DNA of 18,622 nucleotides from contig JAPPKV010000531.1 in assembly GCA_028819775.1 (NCBI GenBank), positions 1,414-20,035 on the forward strand, given 5' to 3'. The stretch comes from Gammaproteobacteria bacterium (lineage in GTDB: Bacteria > Pseudomonadota > Gammaproteobacteria > Pseudomonadales > Azotimanducaceae_A). The notes beneath the pieces were generated by a model. The model saw only the letters and a list, made by a program, of their open reading frames with translations, did no database searches and was not told the origin of the DNA. Below, in pieces: positions 1 to 7,376 of this stretch. The position numbers were made by a program, and so were the translations under genes. Position 1 is the stretch's first letter. Each line of letters begins with the position of its first letter.

Positions 1-119
1 CCCCCCCCCCCCCGGGGGCCCAAACCCCCCCCCGGGGGGGGGCGGGGGGCGGCGCGGGGGGGGTGGGGGGGGGGTGTGGGCCCCCCCGCCCCCCACCAAA
101 CCCCGGCCCCCCACTTCCG
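1..119. other. Low-complexity poly-C/poly-G contig edge
   Basis: The stretch is made almost only of runs of C and G, starting with 13 C and followed by several G runs of 5-11. From about position 120 the sequence becomes ordinary complex GC-rich DNA. No gene is supported here; open frames across it encode only proline- and glycine-rich strings. It most likely reflects poor base calling or misassembly at a contig end. Real low-complexity DNA cannot be excluded. Confidence 0.7.
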
Positions 120-183
120 CGCTTGGGGACGGCCTTGTGGCGTCCCGCGCCCATCGAACGAAGCCATGGGAAACGACTGGGAC

Positions 184-204
184 GGGCGACCACAAGGGTC
201 GCCC
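184..204. repeat. 8-bp perfect palindrome directly after ABC gene stop
   Basis: Arms GGGCGACC (184-191) and GGTCGCCC (197-204) pair perfectly around a 5-nt loop. On the minus strand the hairpin begins directly after the TAG stop (207-205) of the ABC transporter gene, where a terminator or mRNA-stabilising hairpin would sit. No T-run follows it, so it is not a canonical intrinsic terminator. From memory, palindromes of this type are dispersed as REP-like elements in many GC-rich genomes. Only one copy was seen in this window. Confidence 0.5.
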
Positions 205-2238
205 CTACGTTGCCGCCGTCGTCTGCAGTTCCACGAATTCGCGGTACCGACCACCTTCCCGGGCCAGCAGCTCGGCATGGCCGCCTTGCTCGACGACGCG
301 GCCCTCTTCCAGGAAAACGATCTTGTCGGCGTTGGCGATCGTCGACAGCCGGTGGGCGATGATGATCACCAGCCGGTCCTTGGCGGCCTCATGAAGCGAT
401 TGCACCAGGTACTCCTCGGTCTCGGGATCGAGCGCGGAGGTCGGTTCGTCGAGGATCAGGATCCTGGAATCCCGCAACAGGCCGCGGGCGATGGCGATGC
501 GCTGTTTCTGGCCGACGGAGATCTTGCTGCTGGTCACCGTGCCGAGCTCGGTCTGGTATCCGTCGGGCAGCGAGGTGATGAAGTCGTGGATGCCGGCGAT
601 CTTCGCCACCCGCTCGACCTCCGACTGATGGGCGTCCGGTTTGCCGTAGCGGATGTTGTCGAGGATGGAATCCCGGAACAGTTGGGTTTCCTGGAAGACG
701 TAGGTGACCTGGTCGCGCAGGCTGTCGAGTGTCAAGGCGTTGACCGGGCGCCGATCGATCTGCACCTCGCCTTCGGTGGCCTCGTGGAAGCGCGGGATGA
801 GGTACGCGAGGCTGGTCTTGCCGGCCCCGGTGGGTCCCACGAAGGCGACGATCTCGCCCACGTTGGCCTCGAGGTCGATGCCTGCCAGGGCACGGCGGCC
901 ATCGGGGTAGACGAGGCCGACATTGCGCATCGTCACGCCGTCCCGAACGGGGGGAAGCGTCTTGCGGCCAAGGTCGTCTTCCGGCGGCAGATCCATCATT
1001 GCGAATACGCGCCGCATGGCCGCCACGTTGTCCTGGAAACGGATCCATATCCAGGCGAGTTCCTGGGCGCGGCCCCGAAGCTGGCCGATCATGCCCAGCA
1101 GCACACCGAAGTCGCCGACAGAAAGCTGGCCGTCGAACACCATGAACAGGACGTAGCAGAAGAAAAACAGCTCGATGATCTGATTGAAGGCGCCGTTGAC
1201 CCAGAAGATGGACATCCAGACGAGTGACTGGATTCGATGTCGCTTGAACGACTCCGCGCTGTCGTCGCCAAACCGTCCCCGCTCCTTCTTGTTGCCGCCA
1301 AGGCTCTGCACGGCGAGCACGTTGTCCATGCCCTCCTCGATCGTGCTGGTGGTCAACGCGCCGGCGGCCCGAGCAGCCTGGCCGCGACGCCGGACCATCG
1401 GCGCGAACAGGGACGAGACGACGAACCACAGCGGCAGGATGACGACCGTCATCCAGAGCAGTTCGGGCACTGTGGGGTAGGCGCTCATCATCGTCCAGGC
1501 GGCGGCGATGAACAGCGTGATCGTCATCACGGGGGTGTGCACGATCTGGTAGAAGATCTCGTTGATCTGCGGTGTGTCGTAGAGGACACGGTAGATCGAG
1601 TCGCCGATGCGCTGGTCCTCCAGGCGCGTCATGGACAACCCGGTGATGCGGCTGAAGACGTGGGACCGCACGGTGTGGTTGAGCGCTTGGGTTAGGCGCA
1701 TGTTCATGGTGAACTCCACGTAGCCCCAGAATGCGCCGAGGCTGCTGTGACCGCCGTGCATGGCGTTCTCCGTGCTCGTCGCGTAGTCCCGCCCTTCCAG
1801 CAAACCGGCCTCGACTTCGTCGCGGTAGCCGGGGTAGGCGCCGATGGTGAGCATCAGGCCGACGCCCACGATGGCGAGGAAGATCATGATCTCGAACGCC
1901 GAGTAGCCCTGAAGCAGGTCCAGCACGGGTGTCATGTAGGCCGGGTACTGCTCGGCTTCCTCGATGGGCACACCGAGCACTACGTGATCGATCAGTATCT
2001 TGCTGAACCAGGTCAGCACGAATATGGGGATCGCCCGGCCCACCCAGGTCATCGCGAGTTTCGCTACGGAACGCCAGACGAAATAGCGCAGGTAGCTGGC
2101 CGCGCGCAGGATGATGCGCGCCGATTCCTTCATCGTGATCGTCGTGCGGGTGTCGATCAGGCTCGCACGGACCTCGAGGTCGTGCTCCCGTTCCCGGAGC
2201 GAACGCCTGCGGCGCGGGTTGTCGGCGGGCTCGGACAT
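205..2238 (-). CDS. ABC exporter half-transporter, ATP-binding/permease (subunit B of pair)
   Basis: The product is 677 aa. A basic cytoplasmic N-terminus (1-50) is followed by a type IV/MsbA-like membrane domain (about 60-400) and a nucleotide-binding domain (about 430-670). Visible motifs are A-loop Tyr444, Walker A GPTGAGKTS (468-476), Q-loop Gln516, signature ISVGQ (573-577, unlike the usual LSGGQ), Walker B ILILDEP (593-599) with catalytic Glu598, and H-loop His629. The family exports lipids, peptides or drugs from the inner membrane; the substrate here is unknown. Residues about 138-170 look like an extra polar loop between early membrane helices. The ATG at 2238 lies two bases after the stop of the upstream ABC gene, with AAGGGA about ten bases ahead, so this start is preferred over the longer open frame, which would run into the neighbour. 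It probably pairs with that neighbour as a heterodimer. Confidence 0.93.
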   Translation of the reverse strand: MSEPADNPRRRRSLREREHDLEVRASLIDTRTTITMKESARIILRAASYLRYFVWRSVAKLAMTWVGRAIPIFVLTWFSKILIDHVVLGVPIEEAEQYPAYMTPVLDLLQGYSAFEIMIFLAIVGVGLMLTIGAYPGYRDEVEAGLLEGRDYATSTENAMHGGHSSLGAFWGYVEFTMNMRLTQALNHTVRSHVFSRITGLSMTRLEDQRIGDSIYRVLYDTPQINEIFYQIVHTPVMTITLFIAAAWTMMSAYPTVPELLWMTVVILPLWFVVSSLFAPMVRRRGQAARAAGALTTSTIEEGMDNVLAVQSLGGNKKERGRFGDDSAESFKRHRIQSLVWMSIFWVNGAFNQIIELFFFCYVLFMVFDGQLSVGDFGVLLGMIGQLRGRAQELAWIWIRFQDNVAAMRRVFAMMDLPPEDDLGRKTLPPVRDGVTMRNVGLVYPDGRRALAGIDLEANVGEIVAFVGPTGAGKTSLAYLIPRFHEATEGEVQIDRRPVNALTLDSLRDQVTYVFQETQLFRDSILDNIRYGKPDAHQSEVERVAKIAGIHDFITSLPDGYQTELGTVTSSKISVGQKQRIAIARGLLRDSRILILDEPTSALDPETEEYLVQSLHEAAKDRLVIIIAHRLSTIANADKIVFLEEGRVVEQGGHAELLAREGGRYREFVELQTTAAT

Positions 2239-2240
2239 CG

Positions 2241-4691
2241 CTACGCGGTTCCCTTCAAGTGCGACTCGGCTTCCACGAAGGCGCGGTAGCGGCCTTGCTC
2301 GATACCCATCAGCGTGTCGTGGTCGCCACTCTCGACGATGTGACCACCGTCGAGGTAGAGGATGTTGTCGGCGCGGCGTATGGTCGAGATGCGGTGTGTG
2401 ATGAGGAATATCGCCCGCCCGCGGCCCCACTCGGCCAAGTTCGTCATGACCCGGTGTTCGGTGGCCGCATCTAAGGCGGCGGTCGGTTCGTCGAGCACGA
2501 GGATGGGCGTGTCCCGCACTACGGCGCGGGCGATGGACAGCCGCTGACGCTGGCCCGTCGAGAGCTTGCCGCCGCGGTCGGACAGTATGGTGTCGAGGCC
2601 CCGGGGCAAGCCGTTCACGTAGTCGTCCATGCACGCGACACGGACGGCTTCGAGCACCGTTGCATCGTCTGCGCGCGGTGCGACGTAGCGGATGTTGTCG
2701 CGCACCGACATGGCGAACAGCACGTTTTCCTGGAGCGCGATGGCGATATTGCCGCGCAAGGCCTCTACCTGGTAGTCGCGTACGTCAATGCCGTCGATGG
2801 ATATCGTCCCGGCATCGACATCGTAGAGGCGTAACAGCAGCGTCATCAGCGTGCTCTTGCCGGATCCCGTCGGCCCGATGATCGCCGTGATGGTTCCGGG
2901 CACCGCGGAGAAGCTTACGTGGTCGAGGACCGGACGCCCCGGTTCATACGCAAACCGGACGTTGTCGAATCGGATCTCGCGGTCGAGACGCCTCATCGGG
3001 GCGGCGTCCTCGCGGTCCTTCACGTCCGGTTCGATGTCCAGGATGTCGAACACGCGCCGCAGGCCCATGGCCATGTCCTGGGCCGTCATCCAGCCGCGTA
3101 GCACTAAGCGGATGTCCCCGCTCGACTCCCGAAACTGGGCTTCCCCCCAACGAAACGTGGCGAGATTCCAGACCACGTAGCTGAGTCCCAACAGACCGAT
3201 CAACTCGGCCGCGAACGCCGGGTCGCCTCGGTTCGCCCACAGGGCCATGGCGAACTCGCCGCCGATGAAGAAGGTGGCAGCCAGCGTGTACATCACGATC
3301 GTGACGACGGCGATCAGATTGCGGACCCGGTACGCCGCGTTGAACGCGAGGACGGCGTCGTCTTCGAAGCGTTTCTGGGCGCGCTTCCTCGTGCCGAACG
3401 CCTTGATGAGCTTGATGGCGCCGAACGTCTCTTGGATGGTAGCGGTGACATCGGACGCCGCGGCTCGATAGGCCAACGCTCGCACCCGCATCCGTGGCAT
3501 TGCCCAATACGACCACATGAAGGCGGGTATCAGCAGGGTGGCGGCCATCAGGCCGAGCCAGGGGCTCAGCAGCGTGACCAGCACCACGCAGGTCAGGTAG
3601 CTGCCGCTGGCCAGGGTCATGGCGAGCAGATGCCCGATCACGGACGTGACCATGGCGCTGTCCTGGTAGACGCGGAAGATCGAATCGCCCGTGCGGTGGC
3701 CGCTGTGGTAACTCATGGACAACTGGTGCCAGCGTTCCACCAGGGCGATGCGCAGGTCTTGGTTGATCTGCTGCATGATCCACATGTTGTAGTAGGGGTT
3801 GACGAAGGTGTTCAGCGGCGACTGCGTCACCCAGATGACCAGCTCGATCTTGACGTAGAGCCACATCAGTTCGACCTTCTGCTCCCGGGTCAATTCCTCG
3901 ACGGACGTGTAGGCCCATTCCGGCACCCCGAAGAACATGGCGATTTTCTGTAGCGACGGCGCGAGTGGTTCGCCTTGGAGCAGGTTCTGATTGACGAGAT
4001 CGCCGAGGATCAGGCCCAAGGCCAGGCCGAGGAAGCGCTGGCCGAAGTTGATGGCGTAGAAATACACCAGGTGCGTCGCCGCTCGGACCCGAAACTCCAA
4101 GCGTGTCTCGCCGTTGTGCCGGATGCGGAACTGCACGGTCCACCCGAAGATGCACGCGGCAATGACTGCCGCGCCGTAGAGCTTCGGCGGCCAGCCGTCC
4201 ATGAAGAACCCCGAGGACGTCACCACGCCGATGCCCGAGAGGATGACGGCGGCAATGGACGCGGCCTGCCACCGTCCCGGCGGCGCGAAGGCGAGCCCGA
4301 ACATGGACGCCGCGATGGCCATCGTCGGGATGTACATGAGGAACCAAGGCCATTCGAGGGTCGCCGGCACGAAACCGGTCATCGGGCCCGTTAGCGCGAC
4401 AGCCGCCACCAGGAACGGCGCATACGCGAAGCTGTAGCCTTCGCTGGCGAGCACTTCCGCGGTCGTGGTGCCGATGCCCTTGCCGGGAATCCACCAGCGG
4501 CCGAGGAAGTAGTAGCGGATATAGGGCCAGGAGCGGAGGAAGAGGTAGAGGACGTCGCGGAAGCCGCTCTTGTCCTGCTCGACACCGGGGCTCAGTTCGG
4601 GCGGCAGGCGGCCCGGACCGAACATGGGCAAGGCCCGGGACCGGGCTCGGTTGTCGGCGATGTCTTGGGCGATGTCTGACACGTCCCCCAC
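2241..4691 (-). CDS. ABC exporter half-transporter with extra N-terminal membrane region (subunit A of pair)
   Basis: The product is 816 aa, about 200 longer than a usual half-exporter. Hydrophobic segments at roughly 87-111, 115-136, 143-162 and 170-187 come before the standard exporter membrane domain (about 205-540). The nucleotide-binding domain (about 570-805) has Walker A GPTGSGKST (606-614), Q-loop Gln654, signature LSTGQ (710-714), Walker B ILVLDEP (730-736) with Glu735, and H-loop His766. A coupling-helix-like stretch with GDSIFRV (335-341) matches GDSIYRV in the downstream partner. The start is the GTG at 4691, because an in-frame stop lies at 4709-4707. A second GTG at 4682 is possible. 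It is first in a two-gene operon with the other ABC subunit, and transcription probably begins in the AT-rich region upstream. The substrate cannot be named. Confidence 0.92.
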   Translation of the reverse strand: MGDVSDIAQDIADNRARSRALPMFGPGRLPPELSPGVEQDKSGFRDVLYLFLRSWPYIRYYFLGRWWIPGKGIGTTTAEVLASEGYSFAYAPFLVAAVALTGPMTGFVPATLEWPWFLMYIPTMAIAASMFGLAFAPPGRWQAASIAAVILSGIGVVTSSGFFMDGWPPKLYGAAVIAACIFGWTVQFRIRHNGETRLEFRVRAATHLVYFYAINFGQRFLGLALGLILGDLVNQNLLQGEPLAPSLQKIAMFFGVPEWAYTSVEELTREQKVELMWLYVKIELVIWVTQSPLNTFVNPYYNMWIMQQINQDLRIALVERWHQLSMSYHSGHRTGDSIFRVYQDSAMVTSVIGHLLAMTLASGSYLTCVVLVTLLSPWLGLMAATLLIPAFMWSYWAMPRMRVRALAYRAAASDVTATIQETFGAIKLIKAFGTRKRAQKRFEDDAVLAFNAAYRVRNLIAVVTIVMYTLAATFFIGGEFAMALWANRGDPAFAAELIGLLGLSYVVWNLATFRWGEAQFRESSGDIRLVLRGWMTAQDMAMGLRRVFDILDIEPDVKDREDAAPMRRLDREIRFDNVRFAYEPGRPVLDHVSFSAVPGTITAIIGPTGSGKSTLMTLLLRLYDVDAGTISIDGIDVRDYQVEALRGNIAIALQENVLFAMSVRDNIRYVAPRADDATVLEAVRVACMDDYVNGLPRGLDTILSDRGGKLSTGQRQRLSIARAVVRDTPILVLDEPTAALDAATEHRVMTNLAEWGRGRAIFLITHRISTIRRADNILYLDGGHIVESGDHDTLMGIEQGRYRAFVEAESHLKGTA

Positions 4692-4891
4692 CCCACGCCA
4701 AGCGGATCATCAATCCAAGATGGCGTCAAGGAGTGTTTCGGCGCCGGTGTTCGTGGCGGTGCCGCCTGCAAGCGTCGTTCGTTGTGCGACGTTTGCGCAC
4801 CTACTCGTACGGCTTGTTACGAGGGAGCCATCCAGCGCTGCAATCCAAGGTGTTGTTCTTGCGGGAGAAACGCACAATATGTCTCTAACTT

Positions 4892-4920
4892 ATTATTTTA
4901 ATTAACTTTTTATTGACCAA
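4892..4920 (-). promoter_or_regulatory. Possible promoter of the ABC exporter operon
   Basis: On the minus strand, TTGGTC (4920-4915) and AATAAT (4897-4892) are separated by 17 bases. The -10 box matches consensus at five of six positions and the -35 box at three. The predicted transcript start near 4885 leaves a leader of about 190 bases before the GTG at 4691. The rest of the intergenic stretch (4692-4876) shows no gene or convincing RNA structure by eye. Confidence 0.3.
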
Positions 4921-4941
4921 CGAACGGTTGCGCGGTACGCT
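4913..4941 (+). promoter_or_regulatory. Possible sigma70-type promoter of the coiled-coil gene
   Basis: TTGACC (4913-4918, five of six consensus positions) and TACGCT (4936-4941, three of six) are separated by exactly 17 bases. They follow an AT-rich tract (about 4877-4912) that could act as an UP element. The predicted start point, 6-7 bases past the -10 box, falls on the A of the ATG at 4948. The transcript would therefore be leaderless, or translation would begin at the in-frame ATG at 4978. Confidence 0.4.
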
Positions 4942-4947
4942 CGTCCC

Positions 4948-5517
4948 ATGAGCTTGGCAGCAGTAGCGCGAGTAGCCATGGATGACGGCGAGCCAACCAA
5001 CAACCAACCGACCCTCGACGCGCGCGTGGCGGCCGTCCAGAACGACGTCACCCACTTGACGCGCCGCGTCGACCAGGTCGAACGCAGTGTCGAGCAGACC
5101 CGGGACGAACTCAAGGAGAGCATCGCGGGCGTTGAAAGGGACCTCAAGGAGAGCATCGCGGGCGTTGAACGGGACCTCAAGGAGGGCATCGCGGGCGTTC
5201 AACGGGACCTCAAGGAGGGCATCGCGGGCGTTGAACGGGACCTCAAGGAGATGCGACGCGAACAGGATCGCAACCTCAAGTTAACGAGGGACGAACTGAA
5301 GTCCGACATGCATCGCATGGAGGATGAACTGAAATACGACATCCGGGAGGCCGCCGGCGACCTCAAGGAAATGATCCGCGACCTCAAGGCCGACAACACC
5401 GAGGTGAGATCCGCGATGCGAACCGAGTTGGGTCACGACAGGAAGGTGCTCTACGCGCTCTGCGTGACCGCCATCGTGATGATGCTCGGCGCGCTTGGAA
5501 AAGGCGTGCTCTATTGA
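4948..5517 (+). CDS. Coiled-coil protein with hendecad repeats and C-terminal membrane helix
   Basis: The product is 189 aa and I do not recognise a named family. The centre (about 24-150) is charged and helical. Its core is four near-identical 11-residue units of the RDLKESIAGVE type (53-96). An Leu-Lys pair recurs at 55, 66, 77, 88, 99, 110, 117, 128, 139 and 146, that is every 11 residues with two steps of 7, which fits a hendecad/heptad coiled coil. A hydrophobic stretch at about 167-188 looks like a membrane anchor, so the rod is probably tethered to the inner membrane; no signal peptide is seen. The in-frame ATG at 4978 (product starting MDDGEP) is an alternative start and gives a 30-base leader if the predicted promoter is right. 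The 3' end overlaps the convergent CRTAC gene by seven bases. The function is unknown; a scaffold or spacer role is a guess. Confidence 0.8.
   Translation: MSLAAVARVAMDDGEPTNNQPTLDARVAAVQNDVTHLTRRVDQVERSVEQTRDELKESIAGVERDLKESIAGVERDLKEGIAGVQRDLKEGIAGVERDLKEMRREQDRNLKLTRDELKSDMHRMEDELKYDIREAAGDLKEMIRDLKADNTEVRSAMRTELGHDRKVLYALCVTAIVMMLGALGKGVLY
5104..5250 (+). repeat. 33-bp in-frame tandem repeats (4 units plus partial)
   Basis: Units lie at 5104-5136, 5137-5169, 5170-5202 and 5203-5235, with a partial fifth unit to 5250. The last two full units differ at one base, and the second and third differ at three. Each unit encodes 11 residues, so changes in copy number keep the reading frame. The near-identity suggests recent tandem duplication or active homogenisation. 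Confidence 0.9.
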
Positions 5518-7376
5518 TTGGGCGAGTGATCCTCCAAGCGTGCAGGCGCTTGGCCCTCCCGCAGCATGTGGGAGCGCCCGGACGGGAGGTCTGTCCAGGT
5601 TTCGCGGGTGCCACTCGGCCAGTCAACAATCAGCTCGTCCAGCCCAGGCGCATCGCCTAGGCCGATTGTGACCGGTAATTCGACCTGCGAGAGGTAGCTT
5701 CGGGCCGGATTGACGACCCGGACCTGCCGATGGCCAGCCGCGGCTGCCGTCACGACGGCGCCGAGCGCGTGCCGGTTCGCCGTTGGCGAGACCAGTTTCA
5801 CGCGAACCCAGTTGTGGCCGAGCGTCTGGTCGTTGCGCAACAGCACTGCGCGCCCGCCCACCTGCGTGATGGCGACGTCGAGATCGCCGTCGGCGTCGAT
5901 GTCGGCGTAGGCGGCCCCGCGGCCGACGACCGGCGCGTCGAGGTCCCCGACCACCTCGAGCAACTCGTAGCGACGTGGGCAGTCCTTTCCGCAGTTCCAG
6001 AACAGCTGGGTTGGCTGCGCGTAGCTTTGGCTGGCCTGGACCCGCCGGATCTCCGGTTCCACGTGGCCGTTCGCCGCCAGCACATCCAGGCGGCCGTCGA
6101 GGTCGACGTCGAAGAGGAACACGCCGAAGGTCAGCGCGCGCCGGCTCGCCGCACCGACGCCGGACACGATGGCGTCGTCGCTGAACAGCCCCTCGCCGGG
6201 GCGTGCCACGTAGAAGGAGGACATCTCGTTGGCGAAGTTGCCGATCACCACCGCGAGTTTGTCGTCGTTGTCGTAGTGCCCGGCGTCCACGCCCATCGCC
6301 CCCGTCGCCGCGCCGCTGGCGTCGAAGGCGAGACCCATGTCCACGCCGGCTTCGCGGAACCGGCCGTCGCCCTGGTTCAGGAACAGGAAGTTGCGCACCG
6401 TGTCGTTGGCCACCACGAGGTCCGTACGGCGGTCGCCGTCGACGTCCACCGGCAGGACGGCCAGCGCCTTGCCCACCGGTTGGCCGGTGGACGCGTTGGC
6501 GACACGCACTCCGGCGACTTCGGAGATTTCGACGAACCGGCCATCGTCGTTTCTGTAAAGGTACGAGTCCGTGCCGGGGAAGTCGGTTGGCGGGCCGTAG
6601 GCGCGGCCGATGCCCGTGAGTCGATAGTCCACCTCGCGATCGATTTCCGGCGACCAGGCCACGTAGTTGCACGCGAAGAGGTCGAGGTCGCCGTCGCCGT
6701 CGATGTCGACAAAAGCGGCGCTGGTACTCCACGCATCCGGGTCGCCGGCGACGCCGGTCTCGGCGGTGACATCCGCGAAACGATCGCCACCGACGTTGCG
6801 AAACAGCCGGTTCTCGCCCACGGCCGTGACGAAGACATCTACGAATCCGTCGCCGTCGTAGTCGCCGGTAGCGACGCCCATGCCGTACAGCAAGATGTCC
6901 ATGCCGGCTGCCTCGGACACATCCTCGAACGTGCCGTCGCCGCGATTCCGGTACAGCTTCGATGTCGCCGGCGTCGCCGGTTGCGCCTGCCATGGCCACG
7001 TTGCCGAATTGACGAACAGGAGGTCCGCGTCGCCGTCGTTGTCGTAGTCGAAGAAGGCGACCCCGCCGCCCATGGTTTCGGGCAGCAGTCGCTCGCCATA
7101 CGCTCCGGTCTCATGGATGAAATCGATCCCGGCCTCCTTCGTCGTGTCGGTGAACACGAGGGTCGGCAGCCGGCTGGAAACGTCTTTCTGTGGTGCGTCG
7201 GGTCCAGCGGGGCGGTGTTCGGCGGGCGCATCGTCGGCGGACCTGCGCGAGGTGAGCCAGAACGTCGCGACCGCGACGACGGCGATGGCCGCGACGGCGA
7301 TGAGCGATGCCCGCAACGCGCGCCGGATTCGATCTTCGCCGTCGGAATGCCCGGGATCTTCCCCTGGCTCGGTCAC
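5511..7376 (-). CDS. Membrane-anchored CRTAC1-type protein (FG-GAP/VCBS propeller plus ASPIC/UnbV)
   Basis: The product is 621 aa. A single hydrophobic helix (about 22-42) after a charged start suggests an N-in anchor with the rest in the periplasm. Acidic FG-GAP/VCBS calcium-binding-type loops begin near 109 (DYDNDGDAD), 172 (DYDGDGFVD), 224 (DIDGDGDLD), 311, 368, 423 and 492. The loop near 368 is degenerate (DNDDKL). An ASPIC/UnbV domain fills about 519-607 and includes VDWPSG (584-589). The Cys pair found before LYRN in the two smaller paralogues is absent here; Cys462 and Cys466 occur elsewhere. The GTG start at 7376 overlaps the stop of the cytochrome gene as GTGA, with AGGGGA (7391-7386) as a good ribosome site. 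The coupling suggests the two proteins act together. The biochemical role of bacterial CRTAC proteins is largely unknown; binding or adhesion is the usual guess. Confidence 0.9.
   Translation of the reverse strand: MTEPGEDPGHSDGEDRIRRALRASLIAVAAIAVVAVATFWLTSRRSADDAPAEHRPAGPDAPQKDVSSRLPTLVFTDTTKEAGIDFIHETGAYGERLLPETMGGGVAFFDYDNDGDADLLFVNSATWPWQAQPATPATSKLYRNRGDGTFEDVSEAAGMDILLYGMGVATGDYDGDGFVDVFVTAVGENRLFRNVGGDRFADVTAETGVAGDPDAWSTSAAFVDIDGDGDLDLFACNYVAWSPEIDREVDYRLTGIGRAYGPPTDFPGTDSYLYRNDDGRFVEISEVAGVRVANASTGQPVGKALAVLPVDVDGDRRTDLVVANDTVRNFLFLNQGDGRFREAGVDMGLAFDASGAATGAMGVDAGHYDNDDKLAVVIGNFANEMSSFYVARPGEGLFSDDAIVSGVGAASRRALTFGVFLFDVDLDGRLDVLAANGHVEPEIRRVQASQSYAQPTQLFWNCGKDCPRRYELLEVVGDLDAPVVGRGAAYADIDADGDLDVAITQVGGRAVLLRNDQTLGHNWVRVKLVSPTANRHALGAVVTAAAAGHRQVRVVNPARSYLSQVELPVTIGLGDAPGLDELIVDWPSGTRETWTDLPSGRSHMLREGQAPARLEDHSPNQ

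Noticed and set aside
76..1227. 383-aa open frame on the plus strand
   Set aside because: It is antisense to the ABC nucleotide-binding domain, whose motifs are all intact, and its product shows no recognisable domain. Long antisense frames are expected at this GC content.
2239..2634. N-terminal extension of the downstream ABC gene up to 2634
   Set aside because: The added residues are arginine- and proline-rich out-of-frame sequence over the 3' end of the upstream ABC gene. The ATG at 2238 with AAGGGA upstream is a better start.
4885..5202. Minus-strand 105-aa frame with repeated NARDALLEVPF units
   Set aside because: It is the antisense reading of the 33-bp repeats. The sense strand gives a coherent coiled coil with a membrane helix and a promoter candidate.
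5104..5250. CRISPR-like array of 33-bp repeats
   Set aside because: The units are contiguous with no spacers and encode in-frame 11-residue coiled-coil repeats.
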